Shown: positions 23,973 to 33,552, counted from the stretch's first letter. The stretch: DNA of 64,000 nucleotides from Zhuqueibacter pondensis (GCA_034505955.1 JAPDQK010000015.1:40510-104509), one strand, 5' to 3'. Notes: generated by a model from the sequence alone, not told the origin. Numbers and translations are program-made.

Positions 23973-25338
23973 ATTTTTCAACTTGATCGAGTATGCGATT
24001 GAGATAATTGTGCTGAAAATCTGACAAGGTCTTTTCGACGCTCACGCTGGTATCGAGAAGTTGCAAATCATACTCCCCGGCAAAACTGGCGTAGGTGGCA
24101 CGAACAGCCACAAGATTCTCGACCGACAATTGTGGCTTGCGCTGATGAATCACTTCCGGTGGCGCATCGAGTAATAAAGCCAGGTGCGGTCGCGGGTAGT
24201 GACGGCAGAGCCAGCGCCGGATTTGCCGGTGATAATACATCGGCCGGCTTTTGTATCCGACCAGCAAATCATAAATGTAGCGGTCGGCGAGGACCACTTT
24301 GCCCTGCCGCAATTTTGGTAATACCAGAGCGAAATAGCGATACCACAATTCAATCGCGACGGCCAAATAATAAAGCCAGGCTTTGAGGTTCTGTCGCCAC
24401 AGCGCGAACCCTTTCGGGATCTCTCGTGTTGCGGCATGCCCGAAGTAAAAAGCCTTGTCTTCAGCGCGGTACGGCGTAAGGTTAAAGAAGCGGAGCATTT
24501 TGTGCAGCGGCAAAACGCTCTGCCCCCATGGGCCCAAGTAAACAATCTCGGCTGGCAACGAGGCGGCGCGCAACTTTTCTCTGAGCATGCGAATGATCGT
24601 GCTCTTGCCGCAACCGTCCGGACCGAGCAAAACCACGAGCACACCTCGTCGCTTCCCGAACCACTTTTGGGCCCGCGCTTTGACTCGTAACAACACCCGG
24701 CGCAGCAGATTCACCGGCCGGCGCAGATAAATTCGCCAATAACTCAACCGGCTCAAACGTCGCACTAATTCGGGTTTCTGCAGCAGCTCATTGAATTGCT
24801 GGCGCACGACGGGCAGAATTTTCTGCAGACCATAATCCGAGGCATGTTGTGCAAGATATTCTTCATCCAGAGATCGCGTGAGTAACGCAGCCAATTGATC
24901 ACGATGTTTGGGCTGCATCTCGCCTTTACCAAGAAGATTGTGAAAGAGCAGAGTCAAAAGATGATCCTCATAACCCGGAAAGAAATAGCCATTCTCTGCT
25001 CGCCGACGCGCCAGCACGCGTCGCGCATCAAGATATTCGACGCCGCGCACCACCAACCGTAGATGTACGTCAAGAAGCAGTGGCGCATCGTTTTGCCAGT
25101 GCAACAACAAAAGCTTGCCCGGATTCAGACGTCCATCGCGGATCAATCGAAACCCGTGTTGCCGGCAGATCGCCAAAAATTCATCGGACTTGGTTTCGTC
25201 AATCAGCAAATCCAAATCATGAAGGCCAGTTGTATCCGGCTGGTCCCGCAGCACAACGTAAGGGATTTGGTGGACGGTGAGGGCGGTCAGAAGTTCGGGG
25301 AAGATGGCCATTTCAGTGTCATATTCATGTTCCTTCAA
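23953..25338 (-). CDS. Nucleotidyltransferase-like / thymidylate-kinase-like fusion
   Basis: 461 residues in two parts. The N-terminal 220 residues carry PYVVLRDQPDTTGLHDLDLLID (DLD at 41-43) and LLLDVHLRLVVRG, resembling the NTP_transf_5 family of uncharacterised nucleotidyltransferases. After a basic linker, residues 230-461 are a P-loop kinase with LLGPDGCGKSTIIRMLREKL (239-247 P-loop), VLADRYIYDLLVGYKSR with the DRY motif, and PHLALLLDAPPEVIHQRK, the pattern of thymidylate kinases. The start codon is TTG with no clear ribosome-binding site; an ATG 27 bases later is possible. A sugar or polyol phosphate transfer role in EPS is inferred. Confidence 0.78.
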   Translation of the reverse strand: MKEHEYDTEMAIFPELLTALTVHQIPYVVLRDQPDTTGLHDLDLLIDETKSDEFLAICRQHGFRLIRDGRLNPGKLLLLHWQNDAPLLLDVHLRLVVRGVEYLDARRVLARRRAENGYFFPGYEDHLLTLLFHNLLGKGEMQPKHRDQLAALLTRSLDEEYLAQHASDYGLQKILPVVRQQFNELLQKPELVRRLSRLSYWRIYLRRPVNLLRRVLLRVKARAQKWFGKRRGVLVVLLGPDGCGKSTIIRMLREKLRAASLPAEIVYLGPWGQSVLPLHKMLRFFNLTPYRAEDKAFYFGHAATREIPKGFALWRQNLKAWLYYLAVAIELWYRYFALVLPKLRQGKVVLADRYIYDLLVGYKSRPMYYHRQIRRWLCRHYPRPHLALLLDAPPEVIHQRKPQLSVENLVAVRATYASFAGEYDLQLLDTSVSVEKTLSDFQHNYLNRILDQVEKYAEIRD

Positions 25339-25405
25339 CTCATACTTTTTTGCTCCACCAGCAGTTGAATTTTGTTGAAAGCGTCTGGGAGCGGGAGTAT
25401 GAGCA

Positions 25406-27247
25406 CTATCTCTTCAGGAGTTTTTCGTTGAAACAATCAAGGATTTCATAGAAGTGCCGCTGCATGAATTGCGCATCCAAATTCTTCGGCGAATCCAAAT
25501 AAACTTGCAGTCGTTGCATCCAATAATAAACAACCGCAGCGGGCAGCATTTTTTCTTCATAGCCAAATTTCGTCATTGCCCCCTGAAAATACGACCAGTG
25601 CAGCGCGCGAGGATCGGGCTGAATCAGGCGCAGAGCAATTTTGGGTGGTGCCTCGCGAAACGAACCGGGATCCAAACGCACAAAGAAATGCAACACGTCG
25701 AGCAACGGGATGGATTGGTGGGTGGCGATGTCCCAATCAATGATCCCGCTCAGCTCAAAATTCTTCGGATGTGCCAGGATGTTTTTGGTGGAAAAATCAC
25801 CATGCACCAGACTGAGCAAAATACGCTGTCCGAGGAACTGCCGGGCAAAAAAATCCGCCAGTCTTTGCAGGATTACCTGATATTCATGCGGCGGTTGCAC
25901 CCATTCGGAAAGACGCTGCAAAGGTTGTTGAAAGATCTGCTCGAAGTTACTCTGCTCGATGTTCACCAGCTCGCCGCAGTATGTTTGCACTTGCTGCCAA
26001 AACAAAAAAAGTGTATCACAGATTTTTGGGAAAACCTCATTCGGAACCCGCAAACGATTCAAGGGCATGCCCTTGACGCGGCTTTCGAGGAAATAAGTCT
26101 GCTTCTCGAATTCGCCTTGCAAAAAAACCTGAGGAAAAATTTTTTGTACCGGTTGCGATAACGCCAGGCATGCCGGATCGAGCTGACGCAGCAAATAATG
26201 ACGATGCAGATAATGCAGAACCTCCTTTTGCTTGCGCAATCGCGCCTCGGCGAAAGGAACCAATGGCAATTTGATAAAAAATGCCATATCACCCTGCGGC
26301 TTCTTCCAACGCGCATCTATCTGAACTTTGCCGCCAGCCAGCACACGAAAATAATGAGGTTGAATGCGCGAGCCCGGCTCCCTTTGTTCCAGTTCCGTGA
26401 GCAGGCGCGCAATGAAGGGCGAGGATGGGGTGGTTCCAAAACGCGCCAGCGCATGCCTGGTTTCCAAAAGCTTTTTTCGCTCCAGCATTCTGAACGCATA
26501 ACCGTCATCAGCAGACGTATCATGACGGGTCCGGAATGAGGGCAGCGGAGCAATCAGCGCGGGTGTGGCCCAATCCGGAGTAATGCCGAGGTAATCAATT
26601 TGTTTGAGAGCCGGTTGGCCATTTTGCCGCAAAGAAAATTTCCCGCGCAAATTGTTCAGTAAAGACTGATTGGGTATAGGCTCGGTCAATGGCAAGAGAC
26701 GAATGGACATGGGCAGCGGTTCATAATCATGCGATTTCAACCGCCGCATGATGCGATGCAAACGATTCAACGGGCTGGTCCAATCCGGCTTGTAGCAGAA
26801 CGTCACCCAAAGCTCACCACGTTGGTGGAGGTGAGTGATGGCATGAAAAAGCCATTCATCTTCATTGCGCACGTTTACGGCGCTGCGCGTGGGCAGCCAA
26901 ACAATCAGGCCATACGGCCCCTGCAAATCTTCCAGGCTTTGGCACAAACGGTAGTTGGTTAGATTCTTGAATCCTGCCAATTCACGGAACAGATCGATTT
27001 CGCCCTGATTGAAGCCCAAAATGTCAACCCGGCAGAGATGGCGGGCAAAAGCGAACGGTGCGCCACTGAAGCCATGTAACACAACCAAAATCGGAAGCTC
27101 CGGCGTTAATGCAGTGAGAAATTTCCACGCGGCGGAAAGCTCATAGATGCAATCATTAAGCAGGGTATTCGCCTGATGGCGCGAGAGGCGACGATAAAGC
27201 TCACAAAATTTTTGGCCGACGCCACCGGCATGAACAGGGGCACTCAT
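25406..27247 (-). CDS. Two-domain protein: methyltransferase-like N-terminus and APH-like kinase C-terminus
   Basis: 613 residues. Residues 1-180 look like a class I methyltransferase-type Rossmann fold with weak motifs (PELPILVVLHGFSG, VDILGFNQGEIDLFREL, GPYGLIVWLPTRSAVN), so I am unsure of activity. The C-terminal half is a phosphotransferase with the catalytic loop LVHGDFSTKNILAHP near residue 483 and the metal site GIIDWDIATHQSIPLLDVLHFF. The ATG at 27245-27247 follows a purine-rich AAAGAGAG site. It is preceded by a glycosyltransferase gene ending 19 bases upstream. A glycan or lipid kinase coupled to the methyltransferase-like part is the inference. Confidence 0.72.
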   Translation of the reverse strand: MSAPVHAGGVGQKFCELYRRLSRHQANTLLNDCIYELSAAWKFLTALTPELPILVVLHGFSGAPFAFARHLCRVDILGFNQGEIDLFRELAGFKNLTNYRLCQSLEDLQGPYGLIVWLPTRSAVNVRNEDEWLFHAITHLHQRGELWVTFCYKPDWTSPLNRLHRIMRRLKSHDYEPLPMSIRLLPLTEPIPNQSLLNNLRGKFSLRQNGQPALKQIDYLGITPDWATPALIAPLPSFRTRHDTSADDGYAFRMLERKKLLETRHALARFGTTPSSPFIARLLTELEQREPGSRIQPHYFRVLAGGKVQIDARWKKPQGDMAFFIKLPLVPFAEARLRKQKEVLHYLHRHYLLRQLDPACLALSQPVQKIFPQVFLQGEFEKQTYFLESRVKGMPLNRLRVPNEVFPKICDTLFLFWQQVQTYCGELVNIEQSNFEQIFQQPLQRLSEWVQPPHEYQVILQRLADFFARQFLGQRILLSLVHGDFSTKNILAHPKNFELSGIIDWDIATHQSIPLLDVLHFFVRLDPGSFREAPPKIALRLIQPDPRALHWSYFQGAMTKFGYEEKMLPAAVVYYWMQRLQVYLDSPKNLDAQFMQRHFYEILDCFNEKLLKR

Positions 27248-27266
27248 CCAAAACTCTCTTTGTGAT

Positions 27267-28322
27267 TTAGTCTTTCTCCGGCAACGACAAAATCCGGCGC
27301 AATTGTTTTTCTTTCTCATTCCAGAGGCCTTGACGCCTGGCGCGCTGCACCTGAATGGCCGCTTTGAATCTGGGCCAGTCCGCCTGCAACTGGCGAACGG
27401 CGGCCACGATACTCTTGGGCGAATTGTCGACAAATAGACAGCCGTCGGCAAAGGTGTTGCGCAACAGCGGCCAGTCCGAGGTGATAATTGGCGTACCGAG
27501 CGCCATGGCTTCGTAAGCGCCGCGCTGCATCGTGTGATCGCGCGTCGTCAACACCAGGACGCCATGCGATTCTTGCAACAGCCCGGCATATTGCGGCACC
27601 GAAAGAAAATCCGTAAACGTGAGGTTCTTCGGCTTTCGTGTTAAAATAGCCGGCGGTGCATCTTTCAATTTTCCCGTGCAATAAAAAATCACGTCCGGCA
27701 GCTCTGCGGCGGCATGGAGAATATTTTCCAACGGCTCGTCAGGATTGAAACTGCACACTACGGTTATCGCAAAAAAACCATTGCGCAGTTGCGCCTGGTC
27801 CGAATCGGAGGGCACGGTTGGCGCGGCAACAGACTTATGGGTTAAAAAGGCCGGCGATTCAATATGGGGAAATTGCACTGGCAAGTCGCCGATGAGAAAA
27901 TTTTTTTCCGGCGGTACACCCCAGGCCTGTTGTATTTGCCGAAGCCGTTCGTTCGTGACGATGTTGCATGTCGCACGTTTTTCCAACCAGCCGTGCAAAG
28001 ATTTGAGCCGCTGCCAGCGGCGCATGGTAAAAGCGGCCGTGTGATTATCGGTGGCAAAACGGCAGCCGGTGATTTTGCAGTAAAGATAAACCGGCAATGC
28101 CGCAAAAATCGGTGGCACCATGACCATCACGACCTGCGGACGCTCACGCAACAACAACCACAATGTTTGCACGGACTGAATGAAATATTTCAGCCAGATT
28201 GTAGCGGTGTGACTGCCGAGCCATCCGGCATAAACCATATACGACTTGCCGCCGAGCAAACGCGCCAGATGGTCGCTGCGGCTGCAATTGGCGGCCCATG
28301 AAATAAAGATGACTTTTTGCAT
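27267..28322 (-). CDS. Glycosyltransferase, GT4/GT-B type
   Basis: 352 residues with GT-B layout. The N-terminal half has VVMVMVPPIFAALPVYLYCK and DNHTAAFTMRRWQ, and the C-terminal half has VCSFNPDEPLENILHAAAELPDV. TFTDFLSVPQYAGLLQESHGVLVLTTRDHTMQRGAYEAMALGTPIITSD carries the GT4-like E(A)MAxGxPII element. A donor cannot be named. The start ATG overlaps the cytochrome-TPR stop in a TGATG, with GGGGGA eight bases before it, so translation is coupled. Confidence 0.85.
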   Translation of the reverse strand: MQKVIFISWAANCSRSDHLARLLGGKSYMVYAGWLGSHTATIWLKYFIQSVQTLWLLLRERPQVVMVMVPPIFAALPVYLYCKITGCRFATDNHTAAFTMRRWQRLKSLHGWLEKRATCNIVTNERLRQIQQAWGVPPEKNFLIGDLPVQFPHIESPAFLTHKSVAAPTVPSDSDQAQLRNGFFAITVVCSFNPDEPLENILHAAAELPDVIFYCTGKLKDAPPAILTRKPKNLTFTDFLSVPQYAGLLQESHGVLVLTTRDHTMQRGAYEAMALGTPIITSDWPLLRNTFADGCLFVDNSPKSIVAAVRQLQADWPRFKAAIQVQRARRQGLWNEKEKQLRRILSLPEKD

Positions 28323-31300
28323 CAACGTTCCCCCGGCCGTGCTTTTCCACCGGTTGTGGTCAGAGCCGCTGCTTCTGCGCCAAAAGGCAATGTCACCGAC
28401 AGATGTTCATGAATGGGCTGGCGCTCACGCAGCGTGTTTTGATCTCTGAATTTGCGAGATTCAGCGAACGCTGTCCGGTCATCGGACCTGAAGCGGAGGT
28501 AAAATGCCTCGGCGCGTTTGGCGTTTTCCTCTTCACCAGTGGCACGATAAGCTCTCATCAAATAATAATGAGCTTCCACATTCTCCGGATCAATTCCCAA
28601 CACTTTCTGGAAATCACGAATGGCCCGAGCGTAATTCTGCATGAGCAGATAAAGATGCCCACGCACATTTCTTGCTACCCGATCACGCGGGAATTTGGCA
28701 ACGACCTTTTTCAGATATTTGAGTGCTTCGTCGTATTGCCTCTGCGCCTTCAAAGTCAAGCCATAATAATAATGGGCCTTGATCAAATCAGCATCCATTT
28801 TCATCGCGGTTTCAAACGCCGCTTTCGCTTCTTCGAGCCGTCCTTCCTGAAGCCGAGTGATGCCGACATTCACCCACGCGTCGGGATAATCCTGGGCAAT
28901 CTGGCTCACGCGGAGAAAAGCTGCTTCTGCACTTTTCAAGTCACCCTGCAAAAGCAAGCCAATGCCGTAATCATTCCAGCGCTCCCAGTCACGCGTTCCG
29001 GACTGCACCAAGAGGCTGGGTTTTTCCTTGTCCGGGGAACTGACCGCAAGCGTTATTTCATCGCGGGCCATCTCTACAATCGGCACTTCCGGGATCGACG
29101 AGTATTCTGCAGTACGCGTGTACGGCAGACCCTTCAACAACGACGGACCGTCGATAATATCCGTACCCGGGTCAGATTCGCGAGACTTGGGACCGGCCAA
29201 ACCGGCAAAAACCCACTGGGTGTACCACCAACTAAACTTCCGATAATTCAACTTTGCGGTGAGATGGAGTTTGTCGCCGCAGTCCGAAGGCACCCGCAGA
29301 CGATAATGCACCACCTCAGCGCCACCTGGTGAAATCAAATTGACGTAAACGGCCTGGTGTGCGTCCCATGTATTATTTTTGTCGATGTGGTTGCCGTGGC
29401 CATCAACAAGATAAGAGCGATAAAAATGTGCGCCCGGCTCCACCGGCCCTTTACCTTGGTCGGCAACTGCACCACTCCAAAACACGATCTTACCACTGTC
29501 ATCCACAGCCTTCAGCTCCAACCAGGCGTCATGAGCGTCCACGGTGCCCGAGGGGAAAAAATGGCCGACTTGGCGCGAACGAACCACCACATCGATGCGC
29601 ACTTCTTCGCCACGACTGATTGTGGCGTTACTCTGATTGATTGGCGCAATTACCTCAGAAGGATATTTCGTGAGGCCGCCAATACTCAAAGGCATGGGCT
29701 GTTCATCACCGATGGCAAAATGCGTCGCCAGTGGTGGCATACGGTTCCACTTTCTTTCAAGCGTTGAATCAGTATAAGACTCATTTGGTACGTGAAAAGA
29801 CTGCTCGTCATACGGTTTCCCAAGCGCAAAAATATCAACTGAAACCCGGTGGTCCCGCAGGAATGCGGTGGTTGCCTGGAGTTGCTCCTGATCCTGATTG
29901 ACCACAGGTAGTGCGGTATTACCGCCAAGAAATCGATGGTCGTGGATCTTGCCATCGATACTCCCGGCGTCGGATGAGGGCGTGAGCGGCATGTGGCAAT
30001 CGACACAATTCTTTGGTTCCGGCGATAAATAGAAGCTGCGACTGCTCCGTCCGGAGAACGGGCCGGCTTGCCAGGCATCGTAGTCATTGAAACTGCGAAT
30101 CCAACGGAACTGATTGACCGGTTGATCCAGATGCGCCTTGTGACAGGAGGAACAAAACTCCGCCGCATTGTTTCGATGAAAAGATTTCAACATGGCTTTA
30201 CGATGCGGCGCCGGATCGATTCGCAAGAGAAAATTGTACAATTCGCGCCAGAGTTTGTTTTCACTCGTGGCCCATTCATTCAATGGCATTTCTTCGACGA
30301 TATAATCAGCCTGCCCCATGGTGCTTTTGACTTGAACTATGGAATGACAGGCCGTGCATGAGATGCCGGCATGCGCTTCCGGCGCTTTCGCCAGTTCTTG
30401 CCTGGGCTGTTCGATCATGCCACTCACGAGCAGCGCCGGATCATGACAGCCGCTGCACCATTTCTCCGGTTTGGCCGCCGTGTACTTTTTGCTGGTGTCG
30501 GAATGAGCAGCCTGTGCCGGCGCAAGCTCCTGCAAATATTCAGCGGTCCGCCGATACCACGGATTGTTGAGGGAGGAATAATGATGGGCAGAACTTTGCC
30601 ACTGCTGGTAAATATCGGGATGGCATCCTGTTTGGCCGCAGCTTGCCGAATTTAGAAATGCTTTGGCGGAAATTTTTTCTTGCGTCGAAGTGGCAACTGC
30701 AGAAGGATAGAACGGCCCGGTAGCGCCAAGCATGGCCTGATCTTCCATTTTCGCCGGCGGCGTGGCTGGATTCACGATTGGTTTTTCATCATCGGGTACG
30801 ATCATGCGATAAATACCGACCAATACTGGCACACAGAGCGCCACGACCACGGCAACCCATGCCAGCCGTCCAGCCACATCAAACGGATTGTTGGTGCTGA
30901 CCTTGTGGGCAACGCTTCGAATCGATTTCTGAAAAAAAGCGACACCAAGCAGGCCAGTGACGATATGAAAATATAAAATCCATCGTTGCGATTTGGTGGC
31001 GCCGACCACAACCAAATACAATCCGGAGAGCATACAAATCGTCAAAAACCAATAACCGATCCTGCCAGTATAAACCGCCAAATCGCTTCCCTTGGGGGCA
31101 TCATTCTGAAGAAAACGTCGAACAAAAATAAAAAATGGAATGACCAGCGCCACCCCCAAAGCGACATGGAGCAAAACATTGGCCATATAGAAAAACGATG
31201 GTTCGGAAAAAGCGGCAAGATAACCGCTATTGAGAGTCAAAACCAAAAAACCGATGAAAACCCATTTCACCGGTTGACAACGCTGACCATTTCTCGACAT
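28322..31300 (-). CDS. Membrane-anchored multihaem cytochrome c with TPR domain
   Basis: 992 residues. Four hydrophobic spans occupy roughly 12-170. A haem domain follows with CX4CH-like CGQTGCH (221-227) and four CXXCH sites: CSGCH (282), CTACH (315), CSSCH (383) and CVDCH (432). DIYQQWQSSAHHYSS and CHMPLTP resemble cytochrome c554-like proteins. A beta-rich region (VGHFFPSGTVDAHDAWLELKAV) comes next, and then three or more TPRs from about 790 (DAWVNVGITRLQEGRLEEAKAAFETAMKMD). Haem attachment requires the periplasm. The ATG at 31298-31300 has AGGA upstream and starts seven bases after the FtsZ-like stop. A redox protein inside an EPS operon is unusual. Confidence 0.85.
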   Translation of the reverse strand: MSRNGQRCQPVKWVFIGFLVLTLNSGYLAAFSEPSFFYMANVLLHVALGVALVIPFFIFVRRFLQNDAPKGSDLAVYTGRIGYWFLTICMLSGLYLVVVGATKSQRWILYFHIVTGLLGVAFFQKSIRSVAHKVSTNNPFDVAGRLAWVAVVVALCVPVLVGIYRMIVPDDEKPIVNPATPPAKMEDQAMLGATGPFYPSAVATSTQEKISAKAFLNSASCGQTGCHPDIYQQWQSSAHHYSSLNNPWYRRTAEYLQELAPAQAAHSDTSKKYTAAKPEKWCSGCHDPALLVSGMIEQPRQELAKAPEAHAGISCTACHSIVQVKSTMGQADYIVEEMPLNEWATSENKLWRELYNFLLRIDPAPHRKAMLKSFHRNNAAEFCSSCHKAHLDQPVNQFRWIRSFNDYDAWQAGPFSGRSSRSFYLSPEPKNCVDCHMPLTPSSDAGSIDGKIHDHRFLGGNTALPVVNQDQEQLQATTAFLRDHRVSVDIFALGKPYDEQSFHVPNESYTDSTLERKWNRMPPLATHFAIGDEQPMPLSIGGLTKYPSEVIAPINQSNATISRGEEVRIDVVVRSRQVGHFFPSGTVDAHDAWLELKAVDDSGKIVFWSGAVADQGKGPVEPGAHFYRSYLVDGHGNHIDKNNTWDAHQAVYVNLISPGGAEVVHYRLRVPSDCGDKLHLTAKLNYRKFSWWYTQWVFAGLAGPKSRESDPGTDIIDGPSLLKGLPYTRTAEYSSIPEVPIVEMARDEITLAVSSPDKEKPSLLVQSGTRDWERWNDYGIGLLLQGDLKSAEAAFLRVSQIAQDYPDAWVNVGITRLQEGRLEEAKAAFETAMKMDADLIKAHYYYGLTLKAQRQYDEALKYLKKVVAKFPRDRVARNVRGHLYLLMQNYARAIRDFQKVLGIDPENVEAHYYLMRAYRATGEEENAKRAEAFYLRFRSDDRTAFAESRKFRDQNTLRERQPIHEHLSVTLPFGAEAAALTTTGGKARPGER

Positions 31301-31307
31301 GACATTC

Positions 31308-33482
31308 CTAAGACACTTTATTACTGCCAAAAAGACCGTTCAAATATTGCATCACTTCGACAGCCGGCCGGAGAGGTTGATGCGAATGCGGCGCCTTATT
31401 TGCAGGCATGGGCACCGCCGGCTCGGGGCTGACCCTGGCATCAGAACGAAAGTTCTGCTGCGATTCTCTCTCATGGCTCGCTACTTCCACCATCGTTTCA
31501 TCAATGGAAGCGTCTGCCAATCTTTGCAGCCGCTCCTGATGGCGTTTGGCTTCCATGAACGCATCGGCATTGCCATGGATCATGCCTTCCAAGATTCCCG
31601 TAATTTCCGTAAATGCATTGATGAGTCTTTTATTCATGCTGATCTCACCATCCAGGACGCGGGCACAAATCTCTTCGATGGTGGCAACATAATCAGCGAT
31701 TTCATTGAAGACAAACCGTTGCGCCGTGCTGTTGATCATCATCGCGGCCGTCTTGAGGCGAAGCAAAGTTTCCTGACGCGTCGGATTCGTAAAGAGTTGC
31801 CCAATTGACTCCCGAATCGCTTGTAAATTGGCCCGGCTTTTCTCTTCAAAAATCTTGCTATAAAGGCCAGTGCCCGGGAAGGACGGCCCGATCTTTTTGA
31901 CGGTCACTTCCGCCTCATTGCCCAAGCGTACATTCTGCGCAGCCGTGTGCCCGTTTGTGGCTTGTTGCTTGAGCCTGAACTGCGGAAGTGAGGATTGGCC
32001 GACGTTGATCTCTCGGCTGACATCCTGCTGACTTCGTGTTATTTCTTCGAATTTATTCGACGGGGTTGTCTTATCTTTGCCGTCACGCGCCCCTTCCGAT
32101 CCGGATATCAATTGCTCCGAAAGCTCGATTGTTTCAAAAACTCCGTCCCTGGTATCGTGAGCAGTTTCCTCACGAATGGCCAATTTATCTTTCAACGGCT
32201 TTCGTTCAGTCGTTTGATCATTGATCTCGAGTTTGCTGGTACTTTTCCTCGACTTTGATGATGCTTTTCTTGTGGGCTTTTGTGATACCCGGCCAGTTCC
32301 GCTCAGATTTGCGTCGCCCATTTTCACGCTTTCAGATTGCTCTTCCGAATTAATCTCCCTCAGCGCATGCTCGTTCTGATTTCGTTTCTGGTCGACCACC
32401 TCTTTATCTGGCGATGGTATTTCCGGCTGACGTTGTTGCATGGTCAATGCGTCGGAACCAATACCCTGAACAGGTTTAACGGCTGTGACAGGCTTTTCCT
32501 GCAAACCGGTCACGATGAGCATGACACGAACCGCCTTTCCGAGATTCTGGTCGATTCGTGCGCCCCAAATGAGCCTGGCCGAGGGGTCGAGTTTTTCGGC
32601 GACAAATTTCATCACCAGCTTCGTATCTTTCAACGACATCTGGGTCCCGCCGGTGATGTTGACCAGCGCATTTCGGGCGCCGGTGATATCGAGATCGAGC
32701 AACTTATTCTGCATGGCCATTTCGATCGCCGCTTGTGCACCATCGGCGCCGTCCGTTTCACCGAGACCGATCATGGCCGTGCCGCCATTTTGCATGATGG
32801 TGCGTATATCGGCAAAATCAAGATTGATCAGTCCCTTTTCCGTAATGAGCTCAGTTATGCCTTTGACCGCATTGACCAAAATCTCATCTGCAGTTTTGAA
32901 CGCCATTCCCAGCGGCAGATCCGGAACGACTTCGAGCAGGCGGTCATTTTGAATGACGATAATGGTGTCGGAATTTTGGCGCAGTTTCTCCAGCCCACGC
33001 TGGGCATTTTCCCAACGCATGACGCCCTCTTCAGTAAAAGGCAGCGTGACAATCGAAATCGTCAGAGCGCCAAGTTTTCTTGCGACTTCTGCCACGATTG
33101 GAGAGGCGCCCGTGCCGGTGCCACCACCGAGACCGCAAGTGACAAACACCATGTCACTATTTTGCAAAGAGGCCTCAATTTCCCGGAGACTTTCACGGGC
33201 AGAATCCTCCCCAAGTTGCGGATTGCTGCCGGCGCCCAACCCCTTGGTGATATTTTTGCCGATCAGCAGCTTATCATCAGCCTGGCTCGCCAGCAAATCC
33301 TGTGCGTCGGTGTTGATGGCCAGCGTTTCAACACCATTGACGCCGACTTCCATCAAACGGGTAATGGTATTGTTGCCACCGCCACCACAGCCCACGACGC
33401 GAATGCGTGTTTGGTGCGTACGCAGTACCGCCTCGAGCTCCTTGTTTTTTTCGGCGGGTGTGCGTTGGGAGTTCTTTTCCAT
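31308..33482 (-). CDS. FtsZ-like tubulin GTPase with long C-terminal extension and Hpt-like helical module
   Basis: 724 residues. Residues 25-328 form a full FtsZ core: RVVGCGGGGNNTITRLMEVG, INTDAQDLL, the tubulin signature GGGTGTG (119-125), IVTLPFTEEG, QNDRLLEVVPDLPL, and the T7 loop NLDFADIRTIM (N220, D222, D225), so GTP binding and hydrolysis residues look intact. VGCGG-GNNT, VTCGLGGGTGTGASP and VTLPF resemble archaeal FtsZ more than bacterial VGVGGGG / VTAGMGGG / VTRPF. Residues 335-540 are a charged, disordered linker. Residues 541-650 look like a four-helix Hpt fold whose AAMMINSTAQRFVFNEIA aligns gap-free with an Hpt AAHTLKG... motif but has Met581 at the histidine. Lies between EPS genes, not beside ftsA or mur genes. 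Confidence 0.88.
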   Translation of the reverse strand: MEKNSQRTPAEKNKELEAVLRTHQTRIRVVGCGGGGNNTITRLMEVGVNGVETLAINTDAQDLLASQADDKLLIGKNITKGLGAGSNPQLGEDSARESLREIEASLQNSDMVFVTCGLGGGTGTGASPIVAEVARKLGALTISIVTLPFTEEGVMRWENAQRGLEKLRQNSDTIIVIQNDRLLEVVPDLPLGMAFKTADEILVNAVKGITELITEKGLINLDFADIRTIMQNGGTAMIGLGETDGADGAQAAIEMAMQNKLLDLDITGARNALVNITGGTQMSLKDTKLVMKFVAEKLDPSARLIWGARIDQNLGKAVRVMLIVTGLQEKPVTAVKPVQGIGSDALTMQQRQPEIPSPDKEVVDQKRNQNEHALREINSEEQSESVKMGDANLSGTGRVSQKPTRKASSKSRKSTSKLEINDQTTERKPLKDKLAIREETAHDTRDGVFETIELSEQLISGSEGARDGKDKTTPSNKFEEITRSQQDVSREINVGQSSLPQFRLKQQATNGHTAAQNVRLGNEAEVTVKKIGPSFPGTGLYSKIFEEKSRANLQAIRESIGQLFTNPTRQETLLRLKTAAMMINSTAQRFVFNEIADYVATIEEICARVLDGEISMNKRLINAFTEITGILEGMIHGNADAFMEAKRHQERLQRLADASIDETMVEVASHERESQQNFRSDARVSPEPAVPMPANKAPHSHQPLRPAVEVMQYLNGLFGSNKVS

Positions 33483-33552
33483 GGCAACAAGGTGTCCTTG
33501 TGAAACACGTAAAATACAATCTTCGTGGAATAACGGTATCTTTATCCTCGTC

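Noticed and set aside
32337..33503. A 388-codon open frame antisense to the FtsZ-like gene
   Set aside because: It lies entirely opposite a gene with complete GTPase motifs and has no recognisable domains; it is a by-product of codon bias.
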